Assembly: GCF_001522545.3 (NCBI RefSeq)
Contig: NC_031781.1
Span: 13,217,706-13,281,705, forward strand
Length of the DNA stretch: 64,000 bases
DNA from: Parus major
Lineage: Eukaryota; Chordata; Aves; Passeriformes; Paridae
Reading direction: 5' to 3'
The notes under the pieces are model-generated. The model saw only the letters and a program-made list of their open reading frames with translations. It was not told where the DNA came from and searched no databases. Of this stretch, positions 13,101 to 25,100 are shown one piece after another. Position 1 is the stretch's first letter; each line of letters starts with the position of its first letter. The translations under genes were made by a program, and so were the position numbers.

Positions 13101-16100
13101 TCTGCCTCTTTCTGCCTTTACTGGTAGTTTTTTTGTGTGTGAACAAGTGCCATACAACAGATTGAGGCTGGTATAAAGGCCTGGGACTGTGCAAGAGCAC
13201 CCTGCTGAGCCTCAGCTGTGCTTGCAATTAGCAATAGGCATGAAATGATTATTGTTGTGGTGGCTGATGGCAATCTGAAGTGACAAGTTTTATGGGGGAA
13301 GTTGTAGTAGGGATGTTCAGCAAGTTTCTGCAAACCATTAATCGAAGGCTGCAGCACAGTTTAGTCAAAGCTATTTTATGTCATTCCAAAGGTCTCGCAA
13401 GGATGCTGAAAGAATATTTTTCTGCTCTCAGTGCCTTGGAACAGAGTTTTTCTAGGTCAGGGATTCTTTACTGCCCTATTTAGTGTCAAAAATACCCATT
13501 TGCCTCAAATTAGCAGAAAGCTTGTAGTTAAGGGCTAGAGATTAGGCATACAAAATTACTCAGCAGGTGACTGCTGGGTGGATTTGGGGTTGAGAAGTCT
13601 TTAAAACTGACTACAAGACATTATATACTTCTGACAAAAGAACATAGTAATCCTACCTGCTTGCTTTAACCACTGTTGTTTGTCTATTATTATGTGCTTT
13701 AATGCTCATAAGAGCAAAACTACTGGTGATACTACTCAATTACCATAGTAACTCTCCCCTATGACCTCTCATTTCAGTACTCGCTTTCCAACCAGAACCA
13801 ATCCAAGCAGGGCAAATCTATTTAAAACTGTGACACACACTGCACAAAGAGGCTCCGAATGCTGGCTGGCTCCCTCTCTTTGTCCAGGACATGGGCTTGT
13901 TTTGAAGCTGCTGAAAGGCAGCTTTGAAATGAACCCTTGAATTCAAGGTGTTTCAAAGACGAGGAACTGGATGCTGGGCAGACGCCACCACAGCATCCCT
14001 GAGCCAGCCAGCACGAAGTGAGGGGACCACAGAGGTGGGAAGGGAGAGAGGAAGAGGCTGACTGTGAGTCTTCCCAAAGGAAAACTGAACATGCTCTCAG
14101 GCAACAGCTCGAAGCAGTTTGATCAGCCAGGAAAAAAAAATAAATAGATAAAATTACCAACTCTTTGTTTCTGGCATTTGCATCCCTATCCAATGGGCCA
14201 GAAGCTCAGCTGGTGGAAGGCACAGTGGGGCTGTGATGATTTACAACTGCTGACAGTAGGTGACAGCTGACAGAGCCATGTCCATCCCAGTCCTGGGTGG
14301 CCCTGAGATCAAATTGGGTATTCGGCGTTGTCACATGTATTCACGGCAGCCACCTCCCCTGAGCAGGTGTCACCTCCACAGGGAAGGCAGGGATGCAGCC
14401 ACAGCAGCACAGGGACATGCTGTCTGGGGACCAGCCCTGTGCACACAGCTGCCAGTGTTGGAGGAGGACTTGTATGGAGAGCGGGAACTCTTCAGGAGCA
14501 GCCTGCCAGCCACAGGCACCACGGTCCTTCCTTCACTCTTGGTGTGCTCACTAGCACAGCCAGGATCGTACACCAGAAATGGCTTCAGCCCTGCAACCCA
14601 AAGCCCAGATTGCCCTGTGGCAGTCATGGAAGGATCATTCTTGTCCATTCAGTCTTCTGTGGCCACCAAAGTGCTCCTCTCCACCTTCCCTCAACGTTTC
14701 TTTCACTGTTGGTTCCTGGCAGTCATTGCTGCTCCAAAAACTTGGTAAAGATGGCAAGCCCAAAGCACAGGGCCTCACAGTAAATGCAATCTACTCTTGT
14801 CTACCAGAAATAAAGAGATGTTCCCACCATGAACATACACAGCAGCTTATGCAATCCCTTTTCCAAAGGCCAGCTCTGCTGGGATGCTGGATGTGGATGG
14901 ATCTGGACACTGGTAGCATGGAGCGTGACTCAGCCTGCTCCCCAGCACTGCTAGCAAAGTCTTGGCCAGGCTGGCAGAGCTGAGCCCAGCTGTGTTTCAG
15001 GCTGTTCTGGAAACCTGAGTTTTGTGTTGCTGCAGAAGATATGCAGCTGTGCCCCAGGCTGGGAGAGTGGGCATAGAGCAGAGACAGGTGACACAAATGT
15101 GTCTGAAACACTTGAGTTAAGATAGGTGGCCCTGGAGGAGGAGGTGGCAGAGCCGAGGTGGGTGAAGAGCCACAGGCACTCAAGCACAAACATCATTCTG
15201 GTCCCCAGTGTCAGTGAGGAGACTGAAATGGACCTTCTGCCACACAATGGCAAGCAGAGACCTGCCCATGCAGCAAACCCCATCCCATCCATTTGTCACT
15301 TTCTTTGCTGCTGCTCTGGGTATTACTCCACAGAGCCCAGCCGATGGGCTCCCCTGCCCTGCCCTTCACTGGGGACCACAGAATCACCCAAAGGCAGCTC
15401 AGCATTTGGAGCTATAAAACCTCCTCCAGCACAGAGGGCCAAACCTGCAGTGGGCTCAGGGCTGAACCCCCAGGCAAAGAGCATCTGGCTCGGTCGTGTC
15501 CTGGCCGCAGCCATGGGTGGCACCAATAATGACCCGGCGACTCTTTGGATTTACACCTGCCAAGGATTTGGATCATTCCCCCAAGCCGGGCAGGGCACAG
15601 GGCTCAGGGCACTGAGAACGACATTGCTGTGAGTGCCCAGGTTTTCCAGAACAGAAATTGGTGTGACATTGCCCACATTACAGAAATAAGTTTAGTGGCT
15701 GCGGCTCTCGGAGCACACAGCTAACCATAAAATAAGCAATGAGTTAATATTGCAGGCATTGATCAGCTAGTCTTACAATTAATGCTTCCAATAAAAAAAA
15801 AAAAAGCTCCCCTTTTATTCAACAGAATAAGAAATTAAACACTTGAGGGCTCATTCTAAAGAATGAATGAAATTGAATAAGCTACCTAGCACTTGAGATT
15901 CCCAGCGAGTGCTTGAATAGAGCAAACCTCCTGAGTTGAATGGATTGCCTTTTGGGACCAATTTGTCTCTTTTCACTCTTTATTCCTCCTTTTTTGCTGA
16001 CAGATGTACAAAGGCGGAACTGCGCTGTGCAGCTTAGCTACATGCACCCACAGCAGCTGTCACTTTTGTCGAGCAAGTTAATCAAGCAAATGCCACCATA

Positions 16101-19100
16101 TCCCACTTTCTATAAGGAACAACATGTTATAGACAGTAGTCTTGGGAGACGGGGAGGGAGGGAGAGAGACTTTATTTTAACTTTGAGTAGCTGGTATTTT
16201 TTTTTTTCCCCTCTGTGTGTAAAAAAAAAAAAAAAGGAGAAAAAAAGAAACAGCTAAACCTGGTAGCACAAGCTGACACTTTTGTTTTCCCGTGGAACAA
16301 ATATTTAATATGATTTTAACTCTAATTTGTACTAGAAGGAGAGCTGTCTGGTTTTAATTAAATTTAAGGGACTTAGGGAAACACAGTTAAAAAAAGAAAT
16401 AGAAGCTTTTTGTTTGCATTAACGCTTGTTGATAATAATATATTGATTGTCAATTGCTAAGCCCAAAAGATTAGTGTAGTAAATACTATTATCTGAATGC
16501 CACAAGTGAAGTGCTAGCTTCCCGTCCCTGCTTTTCCTTTTGTGAGGCACTTTGAATCACTGGTTGTTATTTATACATTTTCTTTGATAAAACCAACTTG
16601 TGTGGCTGATTTTTTTTTTTTTTTAAACCCTGCCTCATTAAGTGTATAATAGCATTTACGTGTGGGGCTTTCTGCTTTTTAGCCTTTCAAGCTTAAGCTT
16701 ATATTCCTCTCTCACAACCATGTTTCAAAACTTGGGATGTTCACAAACAATTGGATACACACCAATATTGTATATATCAGATGCTCTCTTGCTATTGCCA
16801 AAGACTAGAAAATAACAGAACATTATCCATAAAGAGTAAATAAATAGTTATCGTCCTGCTATGCTGCTGCATGCCAGATAATAATGCTGTCCGGTCATTA
16901 GGCAGCTTTTCTATGGCACATAATTCTTTAAGTTAGGTAAGAAAAGCCAACATCAGAAGTAATTCTGTCGGTGCAGCTCCACAGAGCACACGGCAGAGCA
17001 CTGGCAGGGCTTCAGGCAGCCCTCAGGTTGCTGGTAGAAAGGTGATTCACCCCCAAATTCAGACCCTTTGGAAAGGATCTTTCAGATAATAAATCGAAGT
17101 TTTGGTGACAGTTTGCACTGTGCTAATTTAACTCATCTGCAGGGTCTTTGCCTTGGTGTGTTCAGGAACTGCGTGCATGAACTGTCAGTGTTCGGGATTT
17201 GTGACCCCCTTGCCAAACTGGGGACCCCATGTCTGCACCTCGTCCCTGTGAGCGAAGCCTCTGTAAGCCGTGCTCAGCAGGGCTCTGGGCGAGTGCTCCT
17301 CACAGCAGCCAACATGACCCTCATTTTCAGAACGAAACCTCCCTATAAAATTCCACATTAAATTCTAGAGATCTGGCAAAGCACTAGCAATTTGATAAAA
17401 ATCCCCGAAAGCCTTGGGGTCTTTTTTTTTATTTTATTTTTTTAAATAAAATTTTGACCTTGATCTACCAGAGCCTTGTGATTTAATCTGGAGTCTCCCA
17501 GGTCACACTCACACTGAGCTATTACTGAAGTAAAAGTACTTCTTTTCCTGGTATTTTATGTACCACTATAATGCTATCTCTGCAAGTACACACAGCGTGT
17601 TCTTCAACATCCACCCCAGAGCTGTGAATTCTGGATGCCTTTTACTCTATTTTATATTCCTTAACTACGAAATTTCATTCTTGTTGACAACGTACCAATA
17701 TGAGGAAGTTACAAAGTCAAAGGGTCTTGATATGAAAATAATTTGTATTATTATTTAATAAAGTCACAGTCCCTAACGTTGCCTAATAGGGTTAAGCTGC
17801 TAGCCAGAGCAACTCATCATCTGTCTAGGATGCAAATGGCATCACCGAATTACATTATTTTTTTCTCCCCCCCCCCTTTTCCCAAAAATAAACCACAAAA
17901 CAACTTCGAATCGCGTAAGAGCTCTGCCTTCCAACGGGGAAGAGCATTCAGCAGGAACGCGGCGCGCAGACCCCAGCGCGTGGAAGTGCGGCACGCTCTT
18001 TGCAGTACATATGGCACCTGAGAGCACCCACTGCTCGGGGATGTCGGCTCCAGGGTGTGCTCAGCCTGCCGCCTCACCCGGAATTGCCCGCAGGTTGGAC
18101 CCGGCGGGGTTCCGCAGGTCGGTGCCACAGGTGTTAATGGGAGGGCGGCCGGGGCTCCCGGGGGTACTGCTTGTGCTGGTGGGATAAATTCCCTGCTTGC
18201 CAAAGGGCCACAGCCCCACCTGCACGCTCCCTGCTGCAGATTTCTCCCTGCTCTTAACCCAAAATTTAATTCCTTTTCAGAGAATACAGGGAGGGTCAAT
18301 ATCTTTTCTGTTGGTGGAGCCAATTTCCACAACAAACACGTATGCCCAAGAAGCACATCCCTAATAGCCCCTGCTCTCGGTGCTGCACAAACCAGTAACA
18401 CCTACACCTGTCCTGTGCAGCTGTGACTCCACAGGCCACGGTGGGTGTTTGTTTGTGCCAACCCTCAGTGGCTTTGCAGGCGATGTGTGCACTCTCAGCA
18501 CACAGGCAAAGGCTTCCCACGGCAGGGACACAGCCAGAAAGGGATCTGCAACACTACTGCTCCTTCAGGGGGGAGGAACAATTCTGATGCTGAGGATATG
18601 ATGCCTTGTACTCATTCAGGTGGCCCCGATCTGTATGTCAGGGTGCTCTGCTCTGCTAGCCAGACACCAAAGTCTCTGCCTAGCAAAAAGCCATACACCC
18701 ATCCCCGGCAGAAGTGATGGGTGAATGTGACAATGACTCCCCTTCTTCCCTGGAGGGAATCTCATGGAAAAAGTAACTGTAGTGCTGGCTCCTCTCTTCC
18801 TACAGCCAGGGATATCCTGGTCTCAATCTGCTGGGGTTTGCTGTGAGCAAACACCAACGCCAGCCCACGCGTAGATCATCTCAGAATCCTTCCGGAGTGC
18901 TGCTGCACTCTGAGGAGGGCAGACCTGCCAGGCCATGTGCCTCCACGAATGGAGGGCAGCAGGCAGAGAAAACTGCAGGGGAGACCCCTGTGCAAACAAC
19001 TTGTCCATGGCAGAGGGTACAGGAGTTGGTGCTCATGGTGATCTGGGAAAGAAGCCCCAAATTCCTCTCCCATCCACAATGTCCTCAAACCAGGGACATC

Positions 19101-22100
19101 CCATACTTAAACCTGTTGGGTTTGCAGGCTGACTGCCTCAGCAGGTGCCTCATTTCCCCTCTGAGACAGTCCTAATCCTGTTTATACACTGAATTACACA
19201 CCTCCAGGAAATGCTCCCTTTAGGTAACAGGTAAAGGCTGTCCTGGCTACATGAACCCCTGAACTGGAAGACCCTGCCTATCCAGGCTGTGCAGGCATGG
19301 AGCATCCCATATCCCTGCACACAGACTGGGGGCCTGCACACACCACCAGGTGGGCTCTGGGTGCTGTGCTCTCTCTCCTTCTCTGCAGACACAGCTCTGC
19401 AAAGTGCACAGCATTCACTAGGAACTGCCAAATTAAATCCCCAAAAACCTGCTGCTTTGCAGGAATTTGCAGACCTCCCTTTTCCTAAATGAAAGAGCTT
19501 CTGCATAAAAACCTATAACGGCACACAAACAGAAAACCACTTCTGTATGGATGCTTGTTCTCAAATACATTTTTAACCTATAAAATATTCTCTGCTTATT
19601 TCCATTTTTCAAAAAAGAAATGAAGTTGACATGTTAAAATCTGAGTTTCTATATAAAGCAGCCTAGTAAAACACAATATCTGCACAACTGCTATTTTTCT
19701 GTCCTGATTCCAAAGCCCTGTTAGTGTGAGGCAGTGATGATAAAACTGGCTGCACACTTGTTCAGTAAGATGCACAGCAATGCATGCTAGAGAATACTTT
19801 CATTATACTTGTTTATCAGTTTAAATTGGAAGCTGTCATGAAGTGGGACTTGATAAACTTTATCTGCTTCCTTTATAGCCTGCATATTCCAAAAAAAGTA
19901 TCTAGAGGCTGCCTGGACATCTCGGCCCTGACTGCAGCAGCTCTCCTGGTGTCCTTCCTGGGGTTAAACACCGGACACAGCGCGCTCCCTGCCCGAGTCC
20001 CACCAGGCATTTTTGAATGCTGATATCATACATCCAGGGCGAGGCTTAAGGGAGCACCAGGAAAGGAAAGAGCCGCAGATCAAGAGAAACAAAATGACCT
20101 GGGACGGCTAATCTGGCACGCACCGCTGGCTGGCGCGGGCTGAGCAGCGATTGTGTGGGGCTGGGATGCAGGGGGAGAAAAGGAAAGGATGGATTGAAGG
20201 CGCTGCTGGAAATCAGACAATCCGTCATTGTCCGTGCATTGTCTCCCCTGTGTGCACCGAGAGCTCCTTTGGGCAAAGGCTCTTTGCAGAGCCTGGAGGG
20301 AGGGAGCAAAGCCGCCGGCTCGACCCACGGGCTGGGGTCAGCCCTGCACACCTGCGGGCACCGGGGTGTCCCGGCCCTTCCCACGCTCCTCGCACCCCTG
20401 GACGCAGCTGGGACCCCCATGAGCTGTGGCTCACCAGCCACCTCCAGGTTCTCCTCCCTGCTGACCCACGGGACTCAGCTCCAATTAGCTACAGCCTCTT
20501 AAACTCAGCTGGAAGGCCGAGAGCACCGTGTATTTCGTCCGAAGAGAGCTCCTGGTCAGAGGCTGCTCGGAAAAAGGCTCTCTCTGGATGGAGGATTCCA
20601 TGCTTCCCCAAAACCCTGGCTACTCACATCTACCAGGAAATAAATGATCTTCTGCTCAGTGCCAGCCCCAAAACACAAATCTCTGACGCTCAAAAGCACG
20701 GTGCAGATGATGTTAGCAAGCCTATGCTGACCTTAACGTAACGGAGCAATCAGTCTGCCTTCTTAGAATGATTAATGGAAAATCTCCTCTGGAAAAGAAA
20801 TCAAATTAACTGTCTTCAACCAAATGTCTACTGGAACACGAAAAGCTGTTCTGATAAAGACATTTAGGAGGGGAAAAAACCCCTTTCAAGCATGTAAAAT
20901 CCAGTGACAGATCTAGGATTTATTTTATTAAGACTCTCCCTAAAATAAATTAAATGGAACCTACTTAAATGAGCACTTCAGGAAAGAAGCCTTGCTGAGG
21001 GGGAGCTGGGAGGCCATGTGCCCAGTGCATGCCTGGGCCGTGTGAAGCTAACAGAGGGGAATAGCAGAGGACAAGGGCTGGCTCCGAGGAGTGGTGTCAG
21101 TGCTAAGCTCCTCTCTCCACTCCTGTGTGACTCCAAGAGGACACAGTGTACTCTATGCCCCCTCTGCACAAAGAGAATTCATCCCTGAGAAGATACACTG
21201 ACAACTGCCACCACGATTTTATGTTTTTTTCCCAGCAAAAGTCCTGCAGTGAGATCAGTTCCAGGTCCAGGTCTGAGCCTTGCCAAGCCAGCAAAGGGCA
21301 GCAAAAGCTGCATGGCCCCAGCTCCTCCAAAGATGCACAGGGAAGGAAAAGTAAGCTGTGTTCCCTTGAGATCAATGTGCCTAATTGTCTGCATTTCACA
21401 ACTCACTCTGGAAGGGGAGAGAAAAAAAAAAGCAAAAAACAACGCAGAAGAAATAGCTCCGTGGAGGCCATATCAGGATGGGAGTGGGAGAGAGTTAGTG
21501 CCCTAATGAGCAGTCTAGCTGCGTGGGAGGGAAACAGGTTGTTGTCTGTCTAAGAGAAAGCGGTGAGTGTGGCTACAAGCAGATACGAGATGGGAGCCCT
21601 GCGCGCAGCCTGATATCCGTTCTTCCCCTGATCCCGCAACCCGGCCTCCTGTGAATAATTCTAACTCACAGTGCAGCTCCACTGACTCACAAGCAGGCTT
21701 TTGAGACTGAACAGGGAAAGGAGAGGGGAGGATGGGAAGGGCTCCGTTTTGGCATTTGATTGTGCCGTGCAAGGCTTACGGTCTAGCAAGAAATGCCATG
21801 ATCCTGCAAGCATGCCTTGAAGGAGCTGCCAAAATTTAAGTGAGTAACCCTGCTGAGGGCAGAAGCTTTGATTTTAAGAATAAGCTAATGCCTCAGTGTC
21901 TGCAGAGGACTTGCTGAATTAACTGATCTAGCTGTTTTGTATTTTTTCAATATACTCAGGTGTGCTATCAGGCGCTAATGTGTAGGTACTGAAACATATG
22001 CTGAGCTGCCTGTGGATCCTCCACTGGAAAATGCTTACTCAGGCTCCTGGAAATGTATATAAGGATTTTGCTGAAGTCTTGAGTCCCACACAGTGTCCTG

Positions 22101-25100
22101 TATCCTTATTATCTCTGATATTTAGAAGTCAGATACCAACAAGGGCAGCTTGCTTTGGAAATATGACTGCAGTCCTGCACCATGTCCCCAGCCCTCCTGC
22201 GGGGCTCCTGGTTGAGGGAAGAAACCCAAAATCCAACAAAATCCACCAGATGCAATATCTGCCTGGGGATATCACTGGGGCTTCCTAAAAGGCCAACTCA
22301 GATGAGCCTGAGGGACAGAACTCGATGCTGGAGCCTCAGCCAGGGGCTTTGCCTCTCTGAAGGTGGTGGGAAGGAGATGCTGGCTCCTCTAGCTGATAGG
22401 AGGTGCTGGAGTGACTGTTCCTCTGCACTGAGGACAGCAGAGAGCAGAGCAAACCCTGGTCTCCCCACTGCCCTCCCCGCTACACCTGCCAGACCCCGCT
22501 AATCCCACCCTGCCATCAAGACTAAGAGCCGTTTCTGCCTTGCAGAGAAGAACTGGCTCGTTTCTTGTTTCCGAAGTGAATTCTCCGTCTGCTATCCCGG
22601 CTGTGACACAGACCGAGGGAGCTGAACGCTCCCAGTGACAGTGAAGTGGTAAAACTGCCTTCTGCAAAAAGCACGGTGGCTGCTGCCACCTCGGCGGGTG
22701 GTATCACTGCGTGATTAAGTTCTTACCAGACTTTTTGGTATAGGCAACCTTCCTGATCTGATAACTGCCAAGGACAAGCCAAATACGCAGGGTCAATCCA
22801 TGCACACTTAATCTCCAGAAGGCAGATTAAGTGTATAATTGACCCATATAATCCGTGTATCATCTCCAGTGAAATGTTTTCTATGTCCGGTTTAGGCAGA
22901 CATGAGGCCCATAAGACAGTGATCAGAGACACAGAATTACCATTGCAGTGGATTTCATCAAAGTTAGAGATGGCTTTTTAATCACTGATCTCAGAGACTG
23001 CTAGATTTAAGCAGATGAACTACCACTAAGCACATCTGTTTTAATCCTTATCTTCTACTCAGGCTGGTGTCTTCAAGAAGTACAAGGAGGAAAAAAATAA
23101 ATTAATTTTTTTTTTTAGGTCCTCGCAATCTTAGGAGCTTCTCTTGGTGTTTTGATCCCTCATATCAAAAGCATGTTTTTGTTTTTTTCGGTAAGATATT
23201 GAATTAATCATCAGAGAGAAAAATGCCATCTGCGCTATTCAGGGACTGCATCAGGATGCTGGAATTCGCAGGATCTCGGGGAGCTCACCCGATGTTCAGT
23301 AGCCTTTTGTGTATGTGATACTCGCTGTGGCTGGGGAGGAAATAGTCACCCTATGCTTTACATTAGTGTTTACCAATTTATGTGGAAGAAAGGTTGGCAT
23401 TCACACCATCTACTAGTCAATCATAGGCTTTCTGGATCACATATGTCGTGACGGGTTGAAACCTATACTGTGAGTATCTAAGGGTGTTTGTAAAGACACG
23501 CACACATACATGGATCTACAAATAAATTCTGCCAAAGGGCACAACCCTCACAAGTAAAACTCCCACTGCCTTCAGATAAAATGATGGATGTATAAACTCT
23601 GATCCTATGAAATTCTGAGTGACCTAAGACAAAGAGGACCTGAATTTTGCAGGATTGGTCTGAAGACTCAAGATCACTCTGAAGATATTTTCCCATGCTT
23701 AAGATACACCCACCTGCTTCTGCCTCATTGTTCCTATAAAAAGTTCCATTCTGCATGTCAACTCTGCTCCCCTCTCTGGGCAAAAAGCGATAATATTTTA
23801 CTTCCTATCAGGCACCACAAAGAGATTGTCATCCTTCTGCATTGTGTGCAAAGTACCACGGGGTTTAAATCCCAAAGCACCCAGGCAGGCACAGGAGCGC
23901 AGGGAGCGGATGCTACAACGCTATTCTGAAACTCCTCTGTTACCACTGCTCTCTACCAATGGGCCTTATTACAGTGTTTTAGCGTTAAATGTTATCAAAT
24001 TAGTGAGCCAGGCCAAGTAAATAAGTCATGTTACTCTGCAGTAAACAGCACTGCCAAAAAGCTAGTTAGGTTTTGATTACCAGCAGAACTCCACGATCAA
24101 TCTGTTCATTCAATGATCCCAAGAATACAGATTTTTAAAATTAAGATGACTCTATTTCAGGGAGGGGGGAAAACCCATCCTGACTAATTTGCAGAATTAA
24201 GAGGATTAACACAGAGATCACACAGAAATATAACAATAATCTGCCGCAAACACCAGTATCTCCCAAAGAGCTGAGCCCTATTCTGCAGGCACGAGCAAGT
24301 CAGGCGATGCAGGGGAAGAGAGATGGTTTCTGAGCTAAGAAATCATGGCAAATGCCAAGAAAAGACATATTAACCCAGCTTCTCTGTAGACATGTCCTAA
24401 CACACTCTGCAGCCTCTGTTACTGGGAGGAAAAAAATGTGGAATAAATGGAAACACAGGGCAGGATTGCAGAGAAGTGCAGGGATTAGGGATATCCCAGG
24501 AGCTCAAACCCTACAGAATGTGCGATTGACAACCTTGTACTGTGCACCTCTGCTCCTGCACTGCTCAGGACTGTGCAGAAAAGGGATGTAGGCCCACACC
24601 ATGAGTGTCTTTACTGTGACCCCACTGGGTACCCAGGACCTGCCTGCAGGAGGTTTAAGCTGTTTCCTGCCACTGCTGTCCCTATTGTCATACAACAGCC
24701 TAAACTGGACCGAGATTTGACCAGGGCAAGCCAGCACCGCCGCACTAAAGCAGCTGAGGACTTGGCTGTGAAAGTGTTAATAATCTCATTGCCTGGAGAA
24801 ACTGCAGCTAAGAGGATTTCTCCCCTGCCAGGCTGGGGGAAGAGGGAACAAAATCAGGTCCACCTCTAACTCAGCATAATAAATACCATTTTTGATTATT
24901 TCTCTTCTCCTTCTTATTAAAGAGGTAGTTAGTAACTAAAATATCCTAGGAAAATAAGACCAAAGGAGCTTAAAAGACCCCAAGACCATGCTGTTTTGCT
25001 GGGCTAGGTGAGAGGGGCAAAAGGCTGCAGGGCTCTGTCTGAGTAATGGAGTTAAGCACTTGCTTCACCCAAACGTGAGTGAACACAGCACCAACTTAAA

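Noticed and set aside
13118..13357. Short frame with a hydrophobic segment (79 codons, minus), possible small membrane protein
   Set aside because: No supporting splice sites, promoter or homology; one of many similar chance frames in the intron.
20151..20741. 196-codon open frame, plus strand
   Set aside because: Explained by the low stop frequency of the CpG-rich patch; no motif or initiation context that I could support.
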